DNA of 64,000 bases from Seiridium cupressi (taxonomy: Eukaryota > Ascomycota > Sordariomycetes > Amphisphaeriales > Sporocadaceae), in the NCBI GenBank assembly GCA_036674765.1, contig JARVKI010000004.1, forward strand, positions 124,001 through 188,000. Reading direction: 5' to 3'. A program made the translations under genes and the position numbers. Below are positions 10,793-21,659 of this stretch, one piece after another; position 1 is the first letter of the stretch, and the number at the start of each line of letters is the position of its first letter. The notes beneath the pieces are model-generated. The model was not told where the DNA came from. It ran no database searches and saw nothing but the letters and a program-made list of their open reading frames with translations.

Positions 10793-11428
10793 GATGAAGG
10801 GCTGCAACCGGAGAATGAGTCGTGCAGTGCTTCGCCAGCAAAGGGGTGCTTTAATAGACCTCGAGGTCGAGCCACGATCCCTTGGTGGAATGATGCCCTG
10901 TTCCAAACGGTGTGATTGTGGTCTTATCGGACACGACAGCAGCCGCCGTTCGTCATTTCCAAAATTTGGAGCTTTGCCCGCCAAGCTTCAGTCTGACCCT
11001 TTTCAGTGGGAGGTCCCTTGCCGCTCGGGGAATTTAGGCCAATTATAGCTGGGTACGCCCTAGCGCACGCTCACTGTGGCTTGGCGACCTTTGGTTCGAC
11101 TTTCTGCAGGCACTGAAGGCTGACGAGGGAGGCATTGCTCAACCGCCAATTTGAACTTCTGCGCAGGCCTTTGCTTTCCCAGGGCCCACCCAAATATCAC
11201 AGCCTTGCCGGTCTTCCCGTAGACTGCTCTGCGCTGCTGCTCTTCTGCTCGTTGTTTCTGTAGTAGTTTTCTCTAGATACCCATATCGAGACACCACTGG
11301 TCCCTGACCTGAGCCTCCCCGTCGACCACTTGTCGACTTCGGAATCCATCCCAGCCTCAAGCCAGAATCCATCTCAACACATTTCTTCAAGAGTCAAACC
11401 GCGGAGGGATCGAGCCCTTGAACCACCG
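10793..11428. promoter_or_regulatory. Divergent promoter between SRP102 and AKR1
   Basis: This 636-bp region separates two divergent genes that both act in the secretory pathway. It is C/T-rich on the AKR1 side from about 11190 onward. No specific factor site is assigned. Confidence 0.5.
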
Positions 11429-13808
11429 ATGTCGTCTACACCCCAGAATGGCTCTGCCGGAGCTCCGATACAACCGTCGAACAAAGGAACTGCTGCTGCG
11501 CCCCAACTGAGCTCGGAAACCCTGGAGATGGGCAGTCTCCCGGGCGCGGCTGAGGCGGTTCCGGAGGAGGACATCATGCATCTGGCAAGAGTAGGAAACA
11601 TTCCGGCCATGGAGAAGCTGTTCGAGAAGGGCGAATATGATGCCACCTACAAAGACAGGGAGGGTATCACCCCATTACATGTATGCGCCAGCTGAGAAAT
11701 CAACGTGGACATGGAGGCTTACAACGTGACAGTGGGCAGCAATCAATAACCAATTTGCGATGGTAAAGTTCTTGATCGACAAAGGCGCAGATCTTAACAG
11801 GAAGGGAGGCGACTCGGTCGCGACACCATTGCAATGGGCTGCTCAAAGGTCCAACTACTATTCCGTAAACCTGCTACTACAACACGGCGCCGATCCCCTC
11901 ATCACCGATGCTCAAGGGTACAACACTCTCCATATCTCGACATTCAACGGCAATGTACTGCTGCTTGCGCTGTTGCTACACCAAGGCATACCTGTAGATG
12001 TGGTCGACAGTTATGGCCATACTGCTCTGATGTGGGCCGCGTATAAGGGATTCCCACTCTGCGTTGATCTGTTCCTGCGATGGGGCGCAAGCGTACATAC
12101 TACGGACGAGCAAGGGTTCACCGCATTGCACTGGGCTCTAGTAAAGGGCTCAACGCCTTGTGTTTTAAAGCTTATTGAGTACGGTGCCGATAGGTTCGCC
12201 AAGACAACGACCGGCAAGACTCCAGCAATCACCGCCCAAGACCTGAACACGACTGGCGCATGGCATCGGGCGCTGAAAGAATGTGGTTATGATGAGGATG
12301 GGCATCCCGTGACGCCGTGGTGGCCTGGGGCTTCTTATTTCCTCCAGGACAAACGGACGTTCATGAACCGATTCCTGTTCTTGTTGCCTTTCTCACTACT
12401 CTGGGTCGAGTTGCTTCTCCTGGCTTACTTGCCCATCTTCCTTTCTCTGCCATTTGCTCTTCTGGTAGGCTTTTCGTATCAGTGGATGACGGCACAGGTT
12501 ATCGACTACGGGCCGCCCGACATGCGGCATCTACACAAGACAGTGAGCTTCCCCAATGACCTTGGGTTATACGTCGCTAACTTAAGCCAGCCATATCTTG
12601 CTGGGATTTTTGCAGGCTCTTTGTTCCTGGTGGGTATTGGTTGGTTCATGACAGTTTTGCCAGGTGAGCTCCCTCAAAATATTGTGCCAATACTGTGATG
12701 CTGACCCCAAACAAGGAACTTTCTCTGAGCATCCACTCCTGAACTTTGCCTTCGCCGCCTCCTACGGTCTGACAACTTATTTTTATGCAACCAGTATGAT
12801 GTTTGACCCCGGTTTTGTGCCCAAGATGAACGGGATTGCCGAGCAGAAGGCAGTCATTGACGAACTGTTGAGTTTGTGGAAGTTTGACGAGTCCAATTTT
12901 TGCGTATCCTGCATGATCCGAACGCCGCTTCGAAGCAAGCATTGCAAGAGATGCCAGAGATGTGTCGCGAAGCACGACCAGTGAGTATATTGTATCTGAA
13001 TACTGGTCGACGTTGACACTTACGGATTCCTAGCCATTGCCCGTGGATCAACAACTGCGTTGGCGTGAACAACCATCGCCACTTCTTTTACTACCTAATC
13101 TTCCTGACCTTGGGCATCCTGTCTTTCGATTGGCTACTCTACGGCTACTTTTCCTCGCTACCCGCAAGTTCGACTACGGAATGTACCATCCTGTCGGCCA
13201 ATCTCTGCCAAGTTTTCAACACCAACCCCTACATCGTACTTCTCGGCATCTGGGCTACACTGCAGCTGACATGGGTTGGCATGCTGCTGTTTGTCCAGTT
13301 CGTGCAAGTCGCCCGTGCGATGACCACGTACGAAAACATGTATGGCATCAATGATGGGTCGGCCGCGAACCTGATGCACAACTTCACGAGCACGGGCGCA
13401 CCTTTGGACCCGACACACCCTGATGCTCTTCGTGCTCCACCAAGCGCCGCCGACGATCCTCTGGGTAACCGTCCAAGCCACGGGCATAAACAGGGGCGTG
13501 GCTTCTTGCAAACGTGGAGTCGAATCCTCGGAGTCGATACTTTCATTGAGACGGCCACCGGTAGGGGCGCCGCGACGGCCAAGAAGCAAAGGAAGAAGAA
13601 GAACCCATACTCCAGGGGCTATGTACAAAATTGTAAGGACTTCTGGTGTGACTCGGCCCCGGTGTTCGGTAGGCGCGAACCTGGTGATGCCATGTTGGGC
13701 GGCCACAGAGTGAACTGGACTGAGACATACGAGAGCCCAGCGGCCATGGAAACTGGGGGCAGGAGAGGCAGAGGCGGATACGAAAGCGTTGCCGGCGATG
13801 AAGTGTAG
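11429..13808 (+). CDS. AKR1: Palmitoyltransferase Akr1 (ankyrin repeats plus DHHC)
   Basis: Model join(11429..11680, 11733..12663, 12716..12980, 13034..13808), 740 aa, with three 52-53 nt introns in phase. It S-acylates cytosolic Cys of membrane-associated proteins at the Golgi or endosomes; yeast Akr1 acts on casein kinases and affects endocytosis. After a disordered N-terminus there are about six ankyrin repeats (about 50-255; e.g. [33 protein letters not shown]), then paired membrane helices, a Cys-rich domain ([20 protein letters not shown]) and the DHHC motif with catalytic Cys485, followed by further helices and a polar tail. The intron between exons 3 and 4 splits the DHHC motif. Length matches the family (yeast 764 aa). 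Confidence 0.95.
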
Positions 13809-14420
13809 ACGGGGGAGGGGCGTGCGTGTGTGATGCATCCAGAGATGCTAGTGGGTACTGGTTTGTGATGCGACGATCGTCATGTTTAGACAAGGCGGGC
13901 GGTGTTCTGGAGCCAAGTGCTTGGTTTGTGTATAATGACGAGGGGCTTGTTTCAGCCTCGAATGATCATGATGAGACTACTGTAACCTAAGATAACTTGG
14001 ACGAATAGTACACAGTATGCACTGATACTTTATAAGGGGTTACCACCCATTGATTCACTATCCGTTCGAAACGCAGTGCGATTGACCCAAGATACTTGAG
14101 GGACAGTTCTCCGGCCAGTTATGACTATAACGCCGCTCCGCACAATAAAGAGGACCAGTCTATAGCCTGCCCCGCTGAGTGGCCCGTGCGGCTTCTTACA
14201 GCCAAAATTTCAATCCAGTCGCCCCTGACACCAGGTCTCAACTTTGACAGTCCATCATTTCACCTCGACACTCTGAGGCCTTTTTTTTTTTTTTTCGCTT
14301 GTACAATTAAGAATTGACCTTGTAATATAGACGCCCGAGAGATCAAAGGTTTTCTGTGCTCATCAAGGAGAGCCTGAGTGGAAGTGGTCTTGAGGACCAT
14401 TCGCATATCTCACCCCAACT
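13809..14420. other. Intergenic region between AKR1 and the uS8m gene
   Basis: No gene seen. A run of 15 T lies at 14281-14295 close to the next gene, a typical poly(dT) promoter element or nucleosome-excluding tract. Confidence 0.5.
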
Positions 14421-15155
14421 ATGGCACCCCTAGCCAGGCTCCCCACAGTGCCTCTGCAACACGCCATATGGTCTCGCGTACAGCACGCAACCTGCAAATC
14501 TACACAATTCAACAGGGAGTTGGCGCGCGCTCTCCAACGTGCCAACTTCATCAGCTGGTTCACCGAGTCAGGCGCCCACCCGCCAGACGCCAGCCTTTTG
14601 GAGCAGTTCTCGCCGGATGAGCTCAATAATATGCACGTTGCCTACACAGCCAACCGACACAAGCGCCAGCTCTGGATGGGGCTCAAGTACCACACCCAGG
14701 AATGGAAGCGGGAAAACGGCTGGTGGGAGTCGAAAAAGGTGCCCATCATGAAGACCATCCTGAGTAGGAGCCAAAAGGCGAAGGCTGAGCCCCTGGTTTG
14801 GAGTGGGGACGAGGTCAGAAGGTGCGTGGAGGGAGAGGACCTTGGGCATGACATGTGGCGGCAGGGACTTACGGGGGGACAAGCTGTATTCCTTGAGATT
14901 GGCGGGGGGAAAGAGGTTGCGCATCATGATGATACGTGGTTCAAGCCCCAGAAGAGGGGAGTGGTTGAGATACTGGAAAGCAGGGAGGCAGTGGAAAGGG
15001 GTGTGGGTGGTTCGGTCGTCTGTCGGGTGTGGCCGTTCAGGCCGAGGGTGCTGAAAGATGACGAGAATGCGGATGGGGATAGTACAGGTGAGGGGGAGCT
15101 AGAACGCGCGGCTATGGCAGAGGCAAGCGCGGAGGGAGCGAAAGAGGAGAGGTAA
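14421..15155 (+). CDS. Probable mitochondrial small-subunit ribosomal protein uS8m (Mrps8-like)
   Basis: Single exon, 244 aa. It is assigned by landmarks shared with yeast Mrps8: the N-terminal helix ending ALQRANFIS (yeast LYQQGFLS), the core block RQLWMGLKYH (yeast RRLWVGLKY), PIMKTILSRSQKA where the family has its PVL..KLISKP strand, and the C-terminal AVERGVGGSVVCRV (yeast ISKKLDGEVLCRV). A functional protein would sit in the head/body of the mitochondrial 37S subunit and bind 15S rRNA. It is longer than the yeast protein, with a 25-residue insert after GLKYH and an acidic C-terminal tail (DDENADG...) after residue ~215. The assignment rests on remembered family motifs and needs a profile search to confirm. 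Confidence 0.72.
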   Translation: MAPLARLPTVPLQHAIWSRVQHATCKSTQFNRELARALQRANFISWFTESGAHPPDASLLEQFSPDELNNMHVAYTANRHKRQLWMGLKYHTQEWKRENGWWESKKVPIMKTILSRSQKAKAEPLVWSGDEVRRCVEGEDLGHDMWRQGLTGGQAVFLEIGGGKEVAHHDDTWFKPQKRGVVEILESREAVERGVGGSVVCRVWPFRPRVLKDDENADGDSTGEGELERAAMAEASAEGAKEER

Positions 15156-15810
15156 ACAAGTGTGTTGGTGTTTGATAAATGGCTGTTGACCTTTGTAAAA
15201 TTATGTATTGGTTGGTGTATGATATGAGAGACGTCAAGGCTCATAGCGTTGGCGATAGCACGGGACGTTCTTAGATGATGGGAGTCAGAGCTGTAAGAGA
15301 AAATATACCCTAACCATGATTTTTTTTTTTGGCTACGGAATGTACTATAAGTTCGTGTCCGAGAGGGCTAGGTTGTGCCTAAGAACATATCAATGGTGCA
15401 ACGAACTCGAACTCATGTCTAAATCTAAAGCACAAACTTCTGAGCAATTCGCAGAAAGATTGGGTCCCGTGCCCACCATCGAGAAAGTATAAAGGGAAAA
15501 AGGCTGTATAACATTGCGCAAAGAGTGGGGCTTGACCCCGGTGTGAACGAGCATATATGTATCTCCGTCGAAAATCAGTATGACCTTTCTCCGAGAACCA
15601 GGCACGAAGCCCTTAAGTGATTTACAGTCCTCTTCTGAGTTGTAACATTCGTGTATTTCCATAGACCATCGCAAACATTCAGAGTTTTCATCGTCTTAGC
15701 AAGGCCACTCCAACGTCGCAGCAAAACTGCCGAGCCCGTCAATCTTTATTACCCACGCTCTAATAGCTCTTACACTTACCCAACTTTGGCACTGCACACA
15801 ATCACTCATA
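15156..15810. other. Intergenic region
   Basis: No gene seen. It contains the 3' region of the uS8m gene and the promoter of the next plus-strand gene; a T-run lies near 15320. Confidence 0.5.
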
Positions 15811-16347
15811 ATGTGCGTCGTCAAACACATCAGAGAAGTCTGCCGCAGCTGCGGCCAAGATAACTGGCTCGGTGGTAACATCCGGGAGACCATCACCCTT
15901 TACCGCTCCGACCGAATGGCCTGTCAAGCCAAGCCCTGCAGACCTGAGACGCGCCACGAGGAAACAGTGGTGGAGAGAGGTGCCTTCTGTAACACTTGCA
16001 TTAAGGCTGGCAATAGCTACTCGCTAGCTTGTGCCCTTACTGCCGGCTTCCCAAGATTGGACGTGGGTGCCGTTGCAAAAGAGCACAGGAGATGGCTCAT
16101 CCGCACTACCGGTGTCGACGACGTAGAAGAAATGGCCATGTGCGACTATGAGATGGTGTTGGAGGAGAGGCAGTCCACGGGGACACTCGGCAGACTCCTG
16201 GATCGGGTGACTGCCGCCCTTGGCGGAAGAAAGAAGAAGAGGCTTGATCTGATTGAGCTAGAAAACTACTCCAAATCATCGGGTAACTCATCATCGGACA
16301 GCTCAAGCATAGCAACGCCGCAAGAGCCCTCTGGCTCGGGAAAATGA
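15811..16347 (+). CDS. Small Cys-containing protein of unknown function
   Basis: Single exon, 178 aa, from an ATG after a C/A-rich leader. The N-terminal half has about nine Cys and one His in pairs (C-x8-C-x2-C near 2-14, then Cys 38 and 43, and CNTC near 60-63), which could bind zinc. The C-terminal third is basic (GGRKKKR) then Ser-rich and disordered. There is no signal peptide or membrane helix. Small proteins that begin MCxxxK and carry scattered Cys/His are common in Pezizomycotina and mostly uncharacterised; I do not recognise a named family. Confidence 0.7.
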   Translation: MCVVKHIREVCRSCGQDNWLGGNIRETITLYRSDRMACQAKPCRPETRHEETVVERGAFCNTCIKAGNSYSLACALTAGFPRLDVGAVAKEHRRWLIRTTGVDDVEEMAMCDYEMVLEERQSTGTLGRLLDRVTAALGGRKKKRLDLIELENYSKSSGNSSSDSSSIATPQEPSGSGK

Positions 16348-16906
16348 TGAATGGATCAAGGATCCCATTACTCACCCAGGGCGGTGCTCCATGAAGACTT
16401 CGAGGACTCCTTTGGATAAGTGCGGAAGAGTAGCAGCACCGTTTAACCCATAGAATCCCGTTATTTCTTGAAGATTTACCGAATAGATTCCATTCATTCA
16501 CCAGCATCGCTATGGATACGGGATAGGCATGAACCTGGAAATTTTTTTTGAACCCACCGCGTTTGGAGTAGGTAACATGGGCGTGATTGGACAAGTAGGT
16601 TGAGATGAGATATGGGACTTTTTACAGCTTGGACTTTATCGGGAGATCTCATGGAGCCGCGTAAAATTCAATCAGATATAAAACAGCTCGGAATTGATCG
16701 ATCACTTTGCTTTTCTCATTTGTGCATGTTGAACGTGAACTCAGCAGTTTATATGAATGCATCCAAGTCAAGGCGGCTATGACGGGATGGAAGAAAATGG
16801 ATTGTTTATTGCCCAGAATGCTACGGCCCGAGATCAAGTCCAAGCAGAATTTGACAAACGACAATTGGCTCAAGCACCGGATGCTCGAACCTAGAAATGT
16901 GTGAAG
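16348..16906. other. Intergenic, A/T-richer stretch
   Basis: No supported gene. Short frames are present on both strands but none has recognisable content. Confidence 0.5.
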
Positions 16907-17227
16907 TTAATATGGTATAAGCATGCGATTCCTCACTGGTGGCTCAGACATAAGAACGCTCTCAATTTTGTTTTGTTTTATTTTTGAAACATGTTTCTTC
17001 CAGTCCAAATCATTCATTACATCATCTTGAATTTGAAGAGATATATTTTTTGGAGGTAACGTCAGAGGCCTATCGATTGTTTTTAACGTTTCGATAGAGA
17101 TTTCGTCCCAGCTTAAACCAGTTTGCACTCCATACTGAACAGCTGTCTTGAAGAGATCATTACGAACTGCGATGGAAACCATATTTTCCGAAGTGACTAC
17201 TACTGCCGAATAGGTCTCATGTCCCAT
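16907..17227 (-). CDS. Hypothetical short ORF
   Basis: An ATG-initiated frame of 106 codons, without a family I can name. It has a patterned sequence (MVSIAVRNDLFKTAVQYG, ETLKTIDRPLTLPP) that does not look random, and the base composition is low GC compared with the flanking genes. It could be a small lineage-specific gene or the remnant of a repeat-containing protein. It lies alone in a 2.2 kb gene-poor stretch. Confidence 0.3.
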   Translation of the reverse strand: MGHETYSAVVVTSENMVSIAVRNDLFKTAVQYGVQTGLSWDEISIETLKTIDRPLTLPPKNISLQIQDDVMNDLDWKKHVSKIKQNKIESVLMSEPPVRNRMLIPY

Positions 17228-18556
17228 GACGTCCTAGGATTATACGTGTTGATGTGTAGGATTCGTGAATGGTATACTGTAATTGGATCAAAGTAGGTGC
17301 AAGCGCGCTTGTTTACGGCACTCTTGCGAGAGCATTCAAAAACCAATAAGACTGTTACAAAAATTGATGACTGATGAGATTGATTAGTCATTCAACTCTT
17401 GGCCGATCTCAGGCACGAGATAAACACATATCACTGCGAGGCCCGGCTTCCGGGGCAATCTTACACTAGCACTGGCTGCTGCGGGTGACGTTGGCACGCT
17501 GGGTGAAACGTTACTGCAGCCCAAGTGGCGTACTTTTGGCTGTCGGCTCACCGACATCTCGGTGAAGGAAAAGAAGAGATCAAGCCGAAAAATGTCCCCT
17601 AGATTGCCGGTAGTACCTGTAGGTCTATCGGTAGAACACCGATGTCCTGACAGCAGTGTACTGATAATCGACGCTGATAACGGCGCGCTAGATTAGTTAG
17701 TCTGCGAAGACCCGAGAGACTGGGTCCCCAGTCTAGCTCAACACCCACAAAACGCGACTTTCTTCTGAAGATCCCCATATTCCCACAGTCGATTGCGCCC
17801 TTCCAACGACGGCAGGCATCAGGCATGCGGCAGGCGGGAGGGTGGGTATAAGCTTTCCGCAGGGAACCAGACGTTCACTGACCTCAGCATCACAAGCCGT
17901 CTGACTAAGAGCAGAGCATCACGTGGAAGTGCTCGCAACGACCCATCGTCCTACGTTGTATTATTCTACCTATAGCACACTCTGGGAGATCCCATATGTT
18001 CATACATGTTCCCCGGGAGCACTATACTAGTGCGCCAATTTCTATATCTGCCGTTCGCTAGGTACTTCCCAAGAAAGTTCGCGATGACGCACGCCACAGA
18101 AGACCTACCTACATACCCCATGGACATGCCCCCCAGTCCATGAGTCGCTTCCGAATGCCAAGAGATAAAGACGGTCCGCAGAACGGTTCCGACCGAAAAC
18201 CGATTGCCGGCCGGGGAAGCGCACCCTATCTAGTGGTGGTATTGGCTAGCCCGCATGGCTCTGGCCAATGGCGCGGCAGATGGTGATCTGCTGGAAGATA
18301 GCGACTATAATATTTGTCGAGCAAGGCAGAAATCATGCAGGGCTGAAGAGCATACGCTGGAGACATGAATGCGGGTTTTTCTCCGATGGCGCCGGGCGAC
18401 GCCCTGTCTGACATGGTCAGCCGCGTGATGGTGCAGCCTCTATGACTGTGACACTATAAGCAATGTGTTTATAGCTACATATATATATACGGGGATTGCA
18501 GCTTTATCATGAGGCTTTTCGATAGCTTCTCACCCCCTTGAGCCAAGTCCCTCAAA
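17228..18556. promoter_or_regulatory. Upstream region of the L-amino-acid oxidase with GATA motifs and TATA element
   Basis: No gene is supported. The 400 bp before the oxidase ATG hold five HGATAR words, the binding site of AreA/NIT2-type nitrogen regulators: AGATAA at 18163-18168, AGATAG on the minus strand at 18226-18231, AGATAG at 18296-18301, TGATAA on the minus strand at 18504-18509 and CGATAG at 18520-18525. A TATATATA element is at 18482-18489, 68 nt before the ATG. Confidence 0.5.
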
Positions 18557-21087
18557 ATGCGCTTGCTCCCTCTCTCCCTCGCTCTCCTAACGGGCCAAGT
18601 GCTCGGAAGCCCTCTATCCTCGCTTCCGGTCAAGCTCGAGACAAGATCCAAGCTCGATTCTCACCTTGCCAACATTCATCTTCGCTTCGATGAGGCAGTA
18701 GAGGGAGAGGTCACATATACATACGGCTCGTGTTCCGCCAAAGAGCTGCGGGATGCTCACCATGTCGTCGGCCGAAGCACAAGCTCGTCTGCCTCAAGAT
18801 TAGTGTGGCTTATTCCCAAGGACGTCACAGCCGATGGCTGCCTCTCCGCCTGGGACTCGGCGGGCTCGCTGGTAGGCCGCAGCGCAGCCCAAAGCTTCCA
18901 GCCTAACAAGCGGACTTTGAAGAAGCGTGGCGAGTATAGCATCCAGATGAACAACGATACCGGCATCGACACTCTAGGCCCATGGTTCGACGGTGTTGCT
19001 CTGCTCGAGAGCAAGAATCTGAGCGCAGTCGACGTTTCTGAGGCCAAGTCCAAGGAAATTGCCATTGTCGGTGCTGGCATGGCTGGTCTGATGACGTACC
19101 TTATCCTCCACCAATCTGGTTTCGAAAACGTCAAGATCATTGAGGCTGCTCAGCGTCTGGGCGGTCGTGTTCACACGGAATATCTCACCGGTGGCCCGTT
19201 CGACTACTCTTACCAGGAGATGGGACCGTAAGTACCAAAAACGCATTGAACATTCAAATTCCCTTTTAGAACTTAAAAGAGGAACCGGCTCTGGTATCTT
19301 GATTTAGCTCAATTAAAGCAAAGAACTAGAAATGAATCGATACCGCATCAGATGGAATCCTTGGCTCGTTTTGAAATAGACCTAAAAGGAAGAATGAATG
19401 AGAAACAACGGAAGCTAACATATTGCGATAGTATGCGGTTCCCCAATACCGTCACCGTCGGCAATGACACCTACAACATTACCGATCACCAGATGGTCTA
19501 CCAGCTAGCCGAGGAAATGAATAAGTTGAACAACTATGCTAGCAACTGGAGTGTTGACTTCATCCCCTGGTACCAGTCCAGCTCCAACGGCCTCTCCTAC
19601 TATGACGGTATCAAGCTTGACTCTGGTCTGCCGCCGACTCTAGCTCAAATTGCAGCGAATGCATCGCTGGATACCACAGCTGCAGATAGCCCCTCGACCA
19701 CCGCCCTATCGAACACTCTTGTAAGTAAAGCTACTAGTCAAATTTACATCGCATTTGGAAGGATTTCTCCCGAGTGGCTGACTTGTTTCCACAATTAGGA
19801 TGCCATTCTCGCCAATGATACCTTCGTAGCTCTCATGGCCACTAACATGCACCAAGCCCACAAGGACTTCCTCGCCGGTGGTCTTGACGGGCTGCCCGGC
19901 GATGAGTGGTCGGAATTCGCTTTCCTTGTCAACTATCTCAAAGCGAACCTGAACGACACAGATATCGTTTCTGGAGGTGCCTTCGAATCTTCCTTCTGGG
20001 ATACTCTGTACGAGGGCATGTATTTCGATGCCTCAACCTGGAAGACCATTAACGGAGGTCTGAGCCGCCTCCCGGCCTCCTTCCACCCGCTTGTGGACAA
20101 CGTCACGACTATGAACCGTGCGGTCGAGCGTGTCAAGTGGCTGCCCGACAGCCAGAAGGTCCAGCTGGAGTGGCGCGAGAAGAAGGCCCCCAACGTGACA
20201 TCGGGCCCGAGCGCCGTCTGGGCGAACGCGACGTACGACTACACCGTCTTCGCTCTCCCCTTCTCCGTGATCCAGAACTGGCGCCTCCCCTCGCTGCCCG
20301 CGACCATCACCAACGCCATCAGCGAGATCCCCTTCACGGCGGCGTGCAAGGTGGCGCTCGAGTTCTCCACCCGCTTCTGGGAGCACTACGAGAACCCCAT
20401 CTATGGCGGTTGCTCGACAAGCACTGATATCCCCGGCATCGGAAGCATTTGCTACCCGTCCTACAACATTAACGGATCCGGGCCCGCCACCATGCTTGGC
20501 AGTTATATTTCCGGTGACCAGTGGGGAGCACGCTGGGTCTCCGTGTCGGAGGAGGACCACGTTCAGTATGTACTCGACGCTATGATCGAGATCCATGGCG
20601 ATGTTGCGGCCGAGCAGTACACTGGCAACTACAACCGCCGCTGCTGGATGCTGGACCCGTACGAGAAGGGCAGCTGGGCCAGCCCCAAGATTGGACAGCA
20701 CGAGCTGTACATCCCGGAGTACTTCAAGACCTACAACAACGTGAGAGCCTTTCCCCTTCGTCACACAGAGTAAGAAAGTCGATTTGCTGACCATAGCATT
20801 CAGATGATTTTCGTTGGCGAGCAAACCTCGTATACTCATGCCTGGATCGCATCCGCTCTCGAGTCGGGAGTTCGCGGTGCCATTCAACTGCTGCTAGGTA
20901 AGTACCGAATAACTCAATGAACTTGTATAATTCAGAATAGCTAACAGGTCGTGTAGAACTCGGTTTAGTAGATGAGGCCAAGGCTGCCAATGAGAAGTGG
21001 AATGGAAGATGGATCGATGTCGTACGTACACACACTCACACGAGCTCACGTCTCACACCGATAAGTGGCTAACCTTGTACACAGTAA
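18557..21087 (+). CDS. Secreted L-amino-acid oxidase (FAD-dependent amine oxidase)
   Basis: Model join(18557..19227, 19432..19720, 19799..20740, 20804..20897, 20957..21021, 21085..21087), 687 aa. It oxidatively deaminates L-amino acids to 2-oxo acids, ammonia and H2O2, outside the cell. The signal peptide (MRLLPLSLALLTGQVLGS) leads into a ~145-residue pro-like region, the FAD-binding GAGMAG at 172-177, the family signature EMGPMRFP spanning the exon 1-2 junction (about 221-228), and the C-terminal FAD motif VGEQTSYTHAWIASALESG from about 638. There are several N-glycosylation sequons. Intron 1 is 204 nt, the rest 59-78 nt. The last intron (GTACGT, CTAAC branch, CAG) places the TAA alone in the final exon; if it is retained, 16 extra residues are added before a TAA at 21070-21072. 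The protein is not a toxin homologue by context; fungal enzymes of this type serve nitrogen acquisition or antimicrobial peroxide production. Confidence 0.92.
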
Positions 21088-21659
21088 TTATTTAGATATG
21101 GAAAGCGCCTGTATGCTGAGAGATGAGACTATTCTCATTAGTTCGGCATTTCTTCATAAGGTAGAATGGCCACCAGCATTGGCTATAATATTACATCGGT
21201 TACATTAGACAGACCAATATAATATCAGAGCCCCAAGAAGGCAATTTCTATAATGAGAACACGTTGAGCCTTCACATCGATTCTGTGCGTTGTGTTCAAT
21301 TCGGTTTTTATTTGTAACTTTCAACAATATTTCAGTAGAGCGTCTGATGGCAGAGACATCCTCTGTCTGAAGTCAGCCGGCGCTCGGACTAGAGTACATC
21401 AATATTCCTCCAGGACGGACGATTATCTTCGAGGACCATTCGAGCAACAATGCATATGTTCATGAAATAACGCCAGGCCTGTGTTTCCTCCCTCAATATC
21501 CACGTGCATAATGTGTCCACAAACCATATTTGACAACGCACATGTACTTATTTCCATGACTTGAGATTCCACTTGCTCTCCATGCCCTTCATATTCGGTC
21601 TGAGAGACTGAGAAAAGCGAGATTGGCAGTAGCCGACCGAAATACAAGCGCTACATGAA
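21088..21659. other. Convergent intergenic region
   Basis: This holds the 3' ends of the oxidase (+) and the FtsJ-like gene (-). No gene is seen. Confidence 0.5.

Noticed and set aside
20033..20887. A 284-codon minus-strand frame opposite the L-amino-acid oxidase
   Set aside because: It is an antisense shadow of a GC-rich conserved exon; low-complexity Val/Gly/Ala/Arg composition and no domain.
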